Shown piece by piece: positions 28,887 to 37,354 of a stretch of 64,000 nucleotides of DNA (the first letter of the stretch is position 1; every line of letters begins with the position of its first letter). This DNA is from HXMU1420-13 sp024742815 (lineage in GTDB: Bacteria; Bacteroidota; Rhodothermia; Balneolales; Balneolaceae): assembly GCA_024742815.1 (NCBI GenBank), contig JANSXX010000011.1:50850-114849 (forward strand), written 5' to 3'. A program made the position numbers and the translations under genes. The notes below the pieces were generated by a model, which searched no databases, was not told the origin of the DNA, and saw only the letters and a list, made by a program, of their open reading frames with translations.

Positions 28887-29858
28887 TTACTTGTTAGCTT
28901 GTTTTAGATGCTCTATTTCTTTTCTAAGCACCTGATTTTCTTTGTTGATCTCAATAACGTGCAGCGTTAGCTCTTCAATCTTTTGAAGTAATTGAATCTG
29001 CAGCTCCCCTACTTTTACTCCTTCTTCAATCATTTGGGAGGCCGGAGCGATACCCGGTAAATGTTTGTTTTTTTGGATAAATGATTCAATTTCGCCTAAG
29101 GTGGGTAAATCATAATTTTCTTCAAAGACGAAATCAGCCCCAGCGGTTTCTTCTACAATTATTTCTCGGCTACTGATGGTACCCGCTACAGTTAGTTTGT
29201 AGTCAGGGTTAGCTGTACCAATTCCCACTTTCCCATTATTACTGCCTTGGGTACCGCCAATGAAAAGCGCACTACCATTAAATTTAGTATCCCAAACCGA
29301 GCCAAACGTTAATGTTGGGCTCGAATCTTCATCTGCACGTAAAACTTGGTCGCCACCGGCATAAAATTGGAGATCATCACTCTGAAATCTAACATAGGTA
29401 TTGGTGTCGTCATTGTGTCGTAGATATTGACTCACTCCAATATCACCAATCACGTCCAGTTTATAGGTTGGTGAGGATGTACCTATACCAACATAACCAT
29501 TGCTATTATTAATGGTCATTCTTGTTGAACCAGAGGTTCTGAGATAAAGATTTTCATCGTAACTACCGATATATCCCGTGTTGATCCGAATTTCTTTATC
29601 AAAGTAAAACCGTGGTCTATCCGTATTAAAGTGAGCCCAGTTAGTATTCTTAGGACCGATATCCATATAACCATAACCAGTGCTTATTCTGAGTGCCCCA
29701 GATTGATTACCTCTGACACTTCCATTTATATGTAATGCTTCTTGAGGTGATGTTGTCCAAATACCTGCATTTCCATAATTAGGAAATGTATTTTGTGCAT
29801 TTAAGTTTATAACAAAAGTTATTAGTAGAATTAAAGCTAAAGTTATGGTCTTAATCAT
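28887..29858 (-). CDS. Trimeric fibre-like surface protein, copy A
   Basis: 323 residues. The signal peptide MIKTITLALILLITFVINLN is followed by repeats of the GIGTSSPTYKLDV type that are common in phage-tail-like fibres and adhesins of this phylum. The C-terminal part reads VEETAGADFVFEENYDLPTL... KHLPGIAPAS... VGELQIQLLQKIEELTL, then a coiled coil ending EIEHLKQANK. The C-terminal half is nearly identical at the DNA level to the upstream gene. An 8-bp overlap with that gene indicates coupling. The role (surface adhesion or the needle of an RHS delivery system) is inference. Confidence 0.88.
   Translation of the reverse strand: MIKTITLALILLITFVINLNAQNTFPNYGNAGIWTTSPQEALHINGSVRGNQSGALRISTGYGYMDIGPKNTNWAHFNTDRPRFYFDKEIRINTGYIGSYDENLYLRTSGSTRMTINNSNGYVGIGTSSPTYKLDVIGDIGVSQYLRHNDDTNTYVRFQSDDLQFYAGGDQVLRADEDSSPTLTFGSVWDTKFNGSALFIGGTQGSNNGKVGIGTANPDYKLTVAGTISSREIIVEETAGADFVFEENYDLPTLGEIESFIQKNKHLPGIAPASQMIEEGVKVGELQIQLLQKIEELTLHVIEINKENQVLRKEIEHLKQANK
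28965..29492 (-). repeat. Near-identical block shared by the two fibre genes (copy A)
   Basis: About 528 bp that matches 29974-30501 with only scattered substitutions, an offset of about 1009 bp. It encodes the C-terminal shaft and hinge of the fibre proteins. Confidence 0.75.
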
Positions 29859-31176
29859 GGTTTACACCCCTAAGTATTTCGATTTCATGCTTTAAAGCTT
29901 TTATCATTTCAGACTGATCATTAATTAATTGCATTTGTTGTTGATTTACTTTGTTTTGTTGAATCATATGCAAAGTTAGTTCTTCAATTTTTTGAAGTAA
30001 TTGAATCTGCAGCTCGCCTACTTTTACACCTTCTTCAATCATTTGGGAGGCCGGAGCGATACCCGGTAAATGTTTGTTTACTTGTACAAAGGATTCGATT
30101 TCTGTTAAGCTTGGCAGATCATAATTTTCTTCGAAGACAAAGTCTGCTCCTGCTGTTTCTTCGACTACTATTTCTCGGGAGCTGATGGTACCTGCTACGG
30201 TTAGTTTGTAGGCAGGGTTAGCTGTACCAATTCCTACTTTTCCGTTATTACTGCCTTGGGTGCCGCCAATAAAAAGAGTACTTCCATTAAATTTTGTATC
30301 CCAAACCGAGCCAAATGTTAAGGTAGGGCTCGAATCTTCATCTGCACGTAATACTTGGTCGCCACCGGCATACAATTGGAGATCATCACTCTGAAATCTA
30401 ACATAGGTATTGGTGTCGTCATTATGTCTTAGATATTGACTCACTCCAATATCACCACTAACGTCAAGTTCATAGGTTGGTGATGAAGTTCCAATACCAA
30501 CCTTTCCACTACCTTCAATTATCATATTCGTTACACCTGCTTTACGGAAAAGGATATCTGCTTCATCATTATTCCATCCATTTTCGATCAATAATTGATT
30601 ATTATCAGAACCAATTGTTGCATAACCTATTGTTCCTGTTACCATTCCTCCATCTTGAATTAACTGTAATTGTGGGTGGTCATCTTCACTTCCAGAATTA
30701 TCTGTATCAGACTCGATTTTAAGAATAGTATTACCGGTTGCCCCTCCACTAATGTGCAAATTTGAGGTAGGTGTTGATGTCCCAATACCTAATTTCACAT
30801 CTGTAAACCACGCATTTACAGTTCCATCACCGCCATTTATGGTTAACCTTGTATTTTCTGCACTACCCAAAGCAGTTCCGGTTTTAATAACTACCTTGCC
30901 AAATGGAGTGCGGTTTGTTAAATATGGGTAGCTACTGTTGTTGGTATAATCAAATTTTAAAGCATATCTGGTTGCTGGGCTATTGTTTTCAACAGCATTG
31001 TAAATTATTCCTTGATCTTGATTAGTCCCATTGAAAATCAGACGGGTAGAATTTTTTAATTTTATATCACCAGAATTATTATTTATCAAAGTATTAGTAC
31101 TCAAGTCCCAATATTGTGCAAATCCAAATTGAGCAATACCCAATAAAAAAATGGTTGTGAGTATGATTTTTTTCAT
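29851..31176 (-). CDS. Trimeric fibre-like surface protein, copy B
   Basis: 441 residues. Signal peptide MKKIILTTIFLLGIAQFGFA. GIGTSTPTSNLHIS and GIGTSSPTYELDVSG repeats are followed by the same AGADFVFEENYDLP block as copy A. The C-terminal coiled coil is longer (IEELTLHMIQQNKVNQQQMQ... IEILRGVNHD). It carries an extra N-terminal domain of about 120 residues that copy A lacks. It is the first large gene of the fibre-OmpH-RHS operon. Confidence 0.88.
   Translation of the reverse strand: MKKIILTTIFLLGIAQFGFAQYWDLSTNTLINNNSGDIKLKNSTRLIFNGTNQDQGIIYNAVENNSPATRYALKFDYTNNSSYPYLTNRTPFGKVVIKTGTALGSAENTRLTINGGDGTVNAWFTDVKLGIGTSTPTSNLHISGGATGNTILKIESDTDNSGSEDDHPQLQLIQDGGMVTGTIGYATIGSDNNQLLIENGWNNDEADILFRKAGVTNMIIEGSGKVGIGTSSPTYELDVSGDIGVSQYLRHNDDTNTYVRFQSDDLQLYAGGDQVLRADEDSSPTLTFGSVWDTKFNGSTLFIGGTQGSNNGKVGIGTANPAYKLTVAGTISSREIVVEETAGADFVFEENYDLPSLTEIESFVQVNKHLPGIAPASQMIEEGVKVGELQIQLLQKIEELTLHMIQQNKVNQQQMQLINDQSEMIKALKHEIEILRGVNHD
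29974..30501 (-). repeat. Near-identical block shared by the two fibre genes (copy B)
   Basis: Partner of 28965-29492. The similarity ends where the coiled-coil tails begin to differ, which suggests a recent duplication or ongoing gene conversion of the shaft only. Confidence 0.75.
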
Positions 31177-31186
31177 GTGACCTTTT

Positions 31187-31597
31187 TTAATTATTTTGTT
31201 CTAGATGATTGAATTTTAGAAAGCTTGATATTTCAGCATGAGCTTTACTTTGAGCACTATCTGCTTCATTATTCTCATCCTTCTCTAATGCTCTATAGAT
31301 TAGAAGTTTAAGACTTGATAAGATCTCCAATCCGGTATTCTGATTATCTAACAATAAACCAGCATCCCCTAAACATAGTCCGGAATCATTTTTAAACATA
31401 TAAAAATGCTGAATAAACTTATAGAAAAAAGAAGTGTTAGTTGCCCTTTTTGAACTGCTAACGCATTGGTATGCAGATATCAGACTAGATATTTTCAGAT
31501 ATACCCAAACCCTTTGCACTCGTGGAAAGAGAAAGTGTGATGCAACAAAACTAAATTGTTGCTTGGCATTGTGCCCCGAAATTGTATTAAATATCAT
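31187..31597 (-). CDS. Possible small protein ahead of the fibre operon
   Basis: A frame of 136 codons; an alternative ATG at 31399 gives 70 residues (MFKNDSGLCLGDAGLLLDNQ... HAEISSFLKFNHLEQNN). The C-terminal half has a protein-like helical composition (EILSSLKLLIYRALEKDENN). It ends 11 bp before the first fibre gene on the same strand. No homology recognised. The N-terminal half could be non-coding. Confidence 0.45.
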   Translation of the reverse strand: MIFNTISGHNAKQQFSFVASHFLFPRVQRVWVYLKISSLISAYQCVSSSKRATNTSFFYKFIQHFYMFKNDSGLCLGDAGLLLDNQNTGLEILSSLKLLIYRALEKDENNEADSAQSKAHAEISSFLKFNHLEQNN

Positions 31598-31714
31598 GAG
31601 TGATTTATCTAAGAAGTTATTCTTTCGATAGTCACTGCCTTATTTGAACCTATTGCACAATTAAAAGCTAAAATTTGTATTGAGCAAAAATAAAATTAGC
31701 CCCAAACGATAGTG

Positions 31715-32353
31715 TTAGAACAGATATAAGATTAAATTTTTATCTTCAAGTCCAATAATTGAGAATATTAGCGTTACACTTACAAAAAAAGGTGAAACGG
31801 GTATCTGTGTTTTTAAATTTCCTTTTTTCAATAAAATAAGACCACTCCCAAACAGCCCTGCACAAGGCAAAGATAGAATTAGAATTGCCAGTACACGTTC
31901 ATTATAAAGTGCGATAATTAGCAGCAGTAATTTTATATCCCCCCATCCAAACAATCTCTTTTTAAATAACTGTATGGATAGCAATTGAGCACTTAGGGTA
32001 ATAAATGAAAGTGAGCCAACTTTTATCCAATTTAGTGTAAACTGCTGAAGAGCATACCCAATTATTCCAGCTATAATGATTATTAATAATATCTTATTGG
32101 GTATAATTTTTGAATAACTATCAATAAGCGCAATTTGTATCAAATTAATTTCGATAAACACTCGAAAATAAGAATCGTTTAACTCGTTAATTCTGAGACT
32201 TAACCAAAACAATGATACCCCTACCCCTACAATAAACAATAGTACTTTTTCAGTAAGCTCAATTTCAGATTTGATATTTTTAGATAACAGCGAAGCTTGA
32301 AATACTGAAAAATAAGTGGCAATAACCGAGTAGCATCCAAGTAAAATTAGCAA
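31715..32353 (-). CDS. Prepilin peptidase (A24 family)
   Basis: A polytopic membrane aspartic protease that removes the leader of prepilins and pseudopilins. The two catalytic aspartates are visible in IALIDSYSKIIPN and in FGWGDIKLL (GxGD-type motif). There is no N-terminal methyltransferase domain with paired CxxC, so N-methylation would need another enzyme. Length 212 with about seven hydrophobic segments. Two bases separate it from the pilin-like gene, its probable substrate. It is the last gene of the 38.5-31.7 kb assembly operon. Confidence 0.85.
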   Translation of the reverse strand: MLILLGCYSVIATYFSVFQASLLSKNIKSEIELTEKVLLFIVGVGVSLFWLSLRINELNDSYFRVFIEINLIQIALIDSYSKIIPNKILLIIIIAGIIGYALQQFTLNWIKVGSLSFITLSAQLLSIQLFKKRLFGWGDIKLLLLIIALYNERVLAILILSLPCAGLFGSGLILLKKGNLKTQIPVSPFFVSVTLIFSIIGLEDKNLILYLF

Positions 32354-32355
32354 AA

Positions 32356-32775
32356 CTAATCAGCTATTATTTGTTCAATTGCTCCTTTTTCATCCACTTG
32401 CCATTTATTAAACACACCATCGTTGTCAAAATCTATAATAGATGTTGCTGTAGCTATATACGTAGATGCATCTGCTGCTGCTATTTCAATAATATATCGA
32501 GCTCTACCACCTTCAGTAATCATTTTTTCATGTTCAAACCCGATAGCATCAAAATTAGTTGAATAACTATCATTTTCTAAGTGGTATACTTTCTGTAAGG
32601 TATGTAGAAAAGATAATTGCGTACGTGCTTCCGTTGCCTTTGCACGAGTTGTTACATTTTGATAAATAGGAACTGCAATCATAATTAGAATACCAATAAT
32701 AGCTAATACGATCAGTAGCTCTGTTAGCGAAAACCCATCTTCTTCGCGGATAAATGTATAGAATTGCTTTTTCAT
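32356..32775 (-). CDS. Major pilin / pseudopilin (PilA/GspG-like)
   Basis: The leader MKKQFYTFIREEDG is followed by FSLTELLIVLAIIGILIMIA, a textbook class III site with Phe at +1 and Glu at +5. 139 residues. The tail contains DFDNDGVFNKW, a calcium-site-like acidic run seen in GspG-type pseudopilins. It is probably the main subunit of the filament, assembled by the GspE/GspF pair. Confidence 0.88.
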   Translation of the reverse strand: MKKQFYTFIREEDGFSLTELLIVLAIIGILIMIAVPIYQNVTTRAKATEARTQLSFLHTLQKVYHLENDSYSTNFDAIGFEHEKMITEGGRARYIIEIAAADASTYIATATSIIDFDNDGVFNKWQVDEKGAIEQIIAD

Positions 32776-32779
32776 CCTT

Positions 32780-33238
32780 TTAATTATTTAGCTTTAGTAT
32801 AATATTGTTATTTTTGTGTTTAAGCTTTACAGAATCTGAATAAACTTTTTCGAGCACTATATTATTTATAACAACTTCACCAGCTTCTCTGATTACTGTT
32901 TGTTTATTATCAATACGTAAGATACCGGTGGCTCCCATTATCCCGATAAGCTCAATAGTCGGCATTTTTATCACTTCAAATGTTTCAGTTTTATCAATCA
33001 AAGGTTGTGGAATTTGCCTTATTGACCTTGGTTGAAAAGGATCACGATCACGTTCCTTATACACATATGAACTTTTTTGTGGCAATTCCACTTCGATTAA
33101 TTCTATGCTAGTATTGGAAACTAAGTTATCTTCTTGTTGTGCCATTTTGGTGAAATTTACCATATTAACTCCCCATATTAGTATCACTACAATTATCAAA
33201 AGTATCCTACCAGCTGATGTTTCTAGAAACTGTATCAT
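32780..33238 (-). CDS. PilP/GspC-like periplasmic linker
   Basis: 152 residues. One N-terminal membrane helix (ILLIIVVILIWGVNMVNF) is followed by a proline-rich linker (RDRDPFQPRSIRQIPQPLID) and a small beta domain (IELIGIMGATGILRIDNKQT) of the kind that binds the secretin. The start overlaps the upstream stop by 4 bp (ATGA). Confidence 0.78.
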   Translation of the reverse strand: MIQFLETSAGRILLIIVVILIWGVNMVNFTKMAQQEDNLVSNTSIELIEVELPQKSSYVYKERDRDPFQPRSIRQIPQPLIDKTETFEVIKMPTIELIGIMGATGILRIDNKQTVIREAGEVVINNIVLEKVYSDSVKLKHKNNNIILKLNN

Positions 33239-33774
33239 TTCTCTGATCTATATTTAACTAATACAATAATCGAGCCTTCAATCTGGTTTGATTGATCATT
33301 CCGTGTCAGATCAAAACTTTGCACAGCTATATAGTATTCACTGTTCTCTAATTCCTGAATAAACTTAGCAATCTGATGATACCCGGTAAATAAGCGTATC
33401 TCTATTTTCTGCTCACTCCCATTCTCACCAACTATCATATTACCTTGTTCAAATCTCTGAATATCAATATCTAAAGATTGAGCATACTCAAACACTTTTT
33501 TTGTTATTAAATGCGACTGATGTATTGTTAAAGAACTTGATTCCATTTCTTGAATAGCATCAGTTAATACTTGGTTTTGTTGAGCCAAACTTGAGTGACG
33601 ATCTTCCCAATTATTAACCAAAGAAATTCTTTGTCTTAGTTCCTTTCGAACTTGATTTTTCTCGACCGTATTTACTACATAAGGTAAAAGCCCAAGCCAA
33701 CATACTAACCCGAAAACAATTAACAATAATACTGCTGCGAATTTACCATAATATGTTTTATAGCCTGTCTTCAT
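33235..33774 (-). CDS. PilO/GspM-like inner-membrane assembly protein
   Basis: 179 residues. One membrane helix near FAAVLLLIVFGLVCWLGLLP, then a coiled-coil stalk (RKELRQRISLVNNWEDRH) and a ferredoxin-like domain (IRLFTGYHQIAKFIQELENS). This is the PilO/GspM layout. It overlaps its neighbours by 4 bp on both sides. Confidence 0.78.
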   Translation of the reverse strand: MKTGYKTYYGKFAAVLLLIVFGLVCWLGLLPYVVNTVEKNQVRKELRQRISLVNNWEDRHSSLAQQNQVLTDAIQEMESSSLTIHQSHLITKKVFEYAQSLDIDIQRFEQGNMIVGENGSEQKIEIRLFTGYHQIAKFIQELENSEYYIAVQSFDLTRNDQSNQIEGSIIVLVKYRSEK

Positions 33775-35156
33775 TTGAACACCACTTTAATACTAAACTT
33801 AATATTTGAAGTAGCGATACCATTAGCATTGATGAGTTCAGAGGATAGTAATTGAACAGTTGATGTAGATTCATGATTTTGAAATCTTCCCTGAAAGGTT
33901 GAAATCGAATTACTTTCTGTACTTACACCTTCCAGAAGTGCTTCAATTTGCCCGTCAGTTAGCTTAGCTTGGTAATCGGTAATCCAAACTTCTTCAGGGA
34001 TAATTGTTGCTAGCGTTTCAAACGATTTGGTAAAATAAATTTTCTCTTCTTCACTCGATTTTAAGCTTTGAAATTCAGCTTGCAATGTTGCTGCTCTTTT
34101 TTCTTCAACATCTATAATGTCAAGATTTCCAGATACATGCGTGTTTATTTGATTAAGCTCAAATAAGGAAGTTTCAATAATTTTATTTGCAGCAAATGTG
34201 ATAAAAGAAAAAAAGATAACTGGTACAAACAGTAAAATACTTAACCTGATAAGCTCCTTTTTTTCATATTCCCATTTTACTTTATTCGAAGCTTCCTCTT
34301 TAAAAGGGATGTGGTCTAGTTGAGGAAAAGCAAGTTTCATTACGATTCCCATGCATGGTACATAGCAATCTGACAATTCGTTACTTCCTGAAAACTTTGA
34401 GAACTCGAATCTTTTTATGGGCCTCTCTAATTTAAAGTCTTCAAGTTTATACCTACTCAGAATTGGGATTGAATCTAACGGTATATCATTACTGACCTCT
34501 TCAGATTTTAGGATAGAATCGCATTGTTGTAAAGTTAAACTGTTTGAATCTGACTCACCAATCTCATGCACCTGAAATGTCTTTCCTTGTTTATAAACGA
34601 CTAAATAAGAATTCTTTTCAGTTGTATAATAGGTGGAACTAAATCCATCTATAAATTCAGGATTTAATATTTGTGAATAACCGGATTCTAATAAACCCGA
34701 AGTAATATAAAGTGGGATCAGTTCACTTTGCTCAAAAATGGTGAGTAATTCAGAAATTCTTCTTGTGTCTAAAGTTAGATTAATTACTCTGATCAAATCC
34801 TCATCAATATCAACAAACTCGGTTACAATGGTTTTATCCGTATCTGATTGTTTGGATGCACGCTGTTTAGAATAGCTTTGTATCCATTTTTCGCGATCAT
34901 CATCTAAAATAGTGACATCTTCTATTTCAACATTTGTAAGAATTTCGGAATATCCTACACCTAAATAGTAAGCATCACTTGAGATATGATTCTTTAAAGA
35001 TTCGACAGCAGTCTCAACAGATTCTTCAATTTCGATGGAACCATTTGATACTATTGAAAGTCTTGAACCAAGTTTATTTACCTCTATCCAATGTAGCGAT
35101 GTATTAGTAATTTCAACACCGACAAAAGTCTTTTCTATGAAAGGAAGCTTTAGCAT
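33771..35156 (-). CDS. PilM-PilN-type fusion (GspL-like)
   Basis: 461 residues. The first 280 or so resemble the actin-like PilM/GspL cytoplasmic domain (VGVEITNTSLHWIEVNKLGS... YYLGVGYSEILTNVEIEDV). A membrane helix (LLFVPVIFFSFITFAAN) lies near 300, followed by a periplasmic coiled coil and a PilN-like domain (IIPEEVWITDYQAKL). A single chain thus covers roles split between PilM and PilN in type IV pili, the same design as GspL in type II secretion. The ATG directly abuts the secretin stop side (TAAATG). Confidence 0.78.
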   Translation of the reverse strand: MLKLPFIEKTFVGVEITNTSLHWIEVNKLGSRLSIVSNGSIEIEESVETAVESLKNHISSDAYYLGVGYSEILTNVEIEDVTILDDDREKWIQSYSKQRASKQSDTDKTIVTEFVDIDEDLIRVINLTLDTRRISELLTIFEQSELIPLYITSGLLESGYSQILNPEFIDGFSSTYYTTEKNSYLVVYKQGKTFQVHEIGESDSNSLTLQQCDSILKSEEVSNDIPLDSIPILSRYKLEDFKLERPIKRFEFSKFSGSNELSDCYVPCMGIVMKLAFPQLDHIPFKEEASNKVKWEYEKKELIRLSILLFVPVIFFSFITFAANKIIETSLFELNQINTHVSGNLDIIDVEEKRAATLQAEFQSLKSSEEEKIYFTKSFETLATIIPEEVWITDYQAKLTDGQIEALLEGVSTESNSISTFQGRFQNHESTSTVQLLSSELINANGIATSNIKFSIKVVFK

Positions 35157-37217
35157 TTAATTGTCAATACTAAGCTCAAGATCATCCCTTACCTCATTCC
35201 ATCGATACGAATCAGATCCATCCCCATAAAAAACGTAAGGAGTTACAAACACAACCAATTCTGATTTTACGGTACTCGTACTCTTATTCCTAAACAATCT
35301 TCCTATTAATGGTATATTTCCCAATATTGGAATTTTATTTTGATTTTCGATATCAGTTTCCTGAATTAATCCACCAAGGATAATAGTTTCCCCATCTTTT
35401 AAACGAACCGTAGAATCTAAAACTCGGCTGTTAATGGTGGGCGGTACTTCTGAATTAAAAGAACCAACCGGTGTATTAAATTCGGGTCTTATATCTACTG
35501 TCACATCCCCAGAAGCACTTACCCATGGAGTAATTTCGAGTAATACATTTGCTTCGATTTGTTCAAAACGTTGTGACTCTTGAGTTACAATTTGGTTGGG
35601 TGATTGAAGAGGTGTTGTAGATGTGAAAATGTAATATTGAGTTGTACCTATTTCAATACTTGCTTTATGGCCATTTAACGTAGAAATTTGCGGTCTAGAT
35701 TGCACTGTAACTAAGCCTTCTTGGTCTAAAGCCTGAATTTTGAAGAAAAAATCTTTCGGAAGTCTGCCTAAATTTCGAATACCAAATAAGTTACCACCAG
35801 GCGAAAATGCTGCATTAGCATCTACCCCACTTCCTTGAATCGATAATCCCCCATTTTGACTTTCTCCACTACCAAATAATATCGTAAAAGGGTTAAAAAA
35901 CGAACTATCAGGTTCTCCACCGCTTGCTAACGTAGTGCCTAGTTGGTAAATATCATTTGTATTTACATCTACTACCAGTGCTTCAATCATAATCTGTGGA
36001 GTCGGGAAGTCAATTTGCTGAATAAAATTTTCGAGTTCCACGATCACATCGTTAGTACCGATTACCATTAATCCATTTTGTTCCTTTATTACCTGAACTG
36101 TTGCATTATCTAAAACGCTAGAGGGCAGTAAATCGATTACCACATCAGAACGTATATGTTTCAGTCTAATTAGTCGATTTGATGCAATTCCACTTGTTGA
36201 TTTATCACCGATGATATAGATCTCCCCTTCTTTTCTAAAGGTGTATGAAGTACCTCGAAAAATGTAAGTAAGCGCTTGTTCGATCGTTAAGTTGTTAGTC
36301 TTTGCTGTAATCGAGTTCTCTGGCAAGCCATAAGTGATCATATTAACTTCACTTTGATAGCCAATTTCTCTGATGATGTCAGTAATTTTCGCATTCACGA
36401 CATCCATACTTACCAAGTCATCTTTTATTGTAATCCAGAAATTTCCGGTACTACCATCCTTATTTGATGCGGCATATCCCAAACGATCAACCACATAAAT
36501 ACCGTTGTTATCTCTCAACGAAAACCCATTATTGACTAAAATTGTGGAAAGTCCGGTTTCGAAATCAACCTGATTTAAGTACCCAGAAATTGAGCCACTA
36601 ACCCCATTTCTTATGATAATGTTATAACCCGTTACTTGAGTCAGTTCACGAGTAAAATCATTCAACAAAACTTGTTGTAAATCAACTGATAACAATCCAT
36701 TTTCAAAACTTATCTTTGGAGCAACCTCTACTGGCGCTGGTTCTTGCGCAACATATTCACGAATCCTTAGTACTTGACCTGCTTGAGTAATCATTAGCTC
36801 GTTATCTTGAACTACCTGAATAAGTACTTCAATTACTTTTACTTGTGATAATCGGAAGGTAAATCGACGATTTAGGCGGTTATCTACTATAATATTAATA
36901 TTATACTGCCTACCAAGTGCACGAAGAAAATCCCTAGCATCAATATCCTGTACATTTATTACATCATTGACATCAGTAAAAACATTCTCGGGTAAAGATT
37001 CCAAGTTTAATTGAACCTGATTCGTATCAATCAATGTTCTCAAATATTCGAAGTAGTCTATTTTAACATCACTCTTGGTAGAGTCTTCCTCTGTTGAAAT
37101 ATTTTGCGCATATAAATTGGGCTGAGCGCATATTAATATTGCAATTGCGACAAAAATAACCCCAATTAATTTCTGAACATTAAACAGAAAGAAGCAGTTT
37201 AACTTCGAATTTATCAA
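35157..37217 (-). CDS. Outer-membrane secretin (GspD/PilQ family)
   Basis: 686 residues forming the gated outer-membrane ring. A signal segment (LIGVIFVAIAILICAQPNLY) is followed by repeated secretin N-type domains (VINVQDIDARDFLRALGRQY... VDFETGLSTILVNNGFSL... DIIREIGYQSEVNMITYGLP... SSVLDNATVQVIKEQNGLMV). The secretin core follows (VQSRPQISTLNGHKASIEIG... RLKDGETIILGGLIQ) and the hallmark IPILGNIPLIGRLFRNKS. It is complete. Whether the machine is a type II exporter or a pilus is not decided by this gene. Confidence 0.92.
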   Translation of the reverse strand: MINSKLNCFFLFNVQKLIGVIFVAIAILICAQPNLYAQNISTEEDSTKSDVKIDYFEYLRTLIDTNQVQLNLESLPENVFTDVNDVINVQDIDARDFLRALGRQYNINIIVDNRLNRRFTFRLSQVKVIEVLIQVVQDNELMITQAGQVLRIREYVAQEPAPVEVAPKISFENGLLSVDLQQVLLNDFTRELTQVTGYNIIIRNGVSGSISGYLNQVDFETGLSTILVNNGFSLRDNNGIYVVDRLGYAASNKDGSTGNFWITIKDDLVSMDVVNAKITDIIREIGYQSEVNMITYGLPENSITAKTNNLTIEQALTYIFRGTSYTFRKEGEIYIIGDKSTSGIASNRLIRLKHIRSDVVIDLLPSSVLDNATVQVIKEQNGLMVIGTNDVIVELENFIQQIDFPTPQIMIEALVVDVNTNDIYQLGTTLASGGEPDSSFFNPFTILFGSGESQNGGLSIQGSGVDANAAFSPGGNLFGIRNLGRLPKDFFFKIQALDQEGLVTVQSRPQISTLNGHKASIEIGTTQYYIFTSTTPLQSPNQIVTQESQRFEQIEANVLLEITPWVSASGDVTVDIRPEFNTPVGSFNSEVPPTINSRVLDSTVRLKDGETIILGGLIQETDIENQNKIPILGNIPLIGRLFRNKSTSTVKSELVVFVTPYVFYGDGSDSYRWNEVRDDLELSIDN

Positions 37218-37297
37218 TGTAACCCGGCTTAATTTTTATTTACAAGTAAATACTTTCCATTGAGAAAAGAATAAGATGAATGTAATAGATATAGATG

Positions 37298-37316
37298 TCT
37301 GGTACTAGTTACCAGA
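37298..37316 (-). promoter_or_regulatory. Perfect palindrome between gspE and the secretin gene
   Basis: TCTGGTA and TACCAGA (7 bp each) flank a 5-nt centre in the 137-bp gap. On the sense (minus) strand a T-run precedes rather than follows it, so it is not a standard terminator. It could be an operator or an mRNA hairpin setting the ratio of ATPase to secretin. Confidence 0.3.
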
Positions 37317-37354
37317 AAAAAAATGTGATTTTCAAATAATAAAAAAGCACAATT

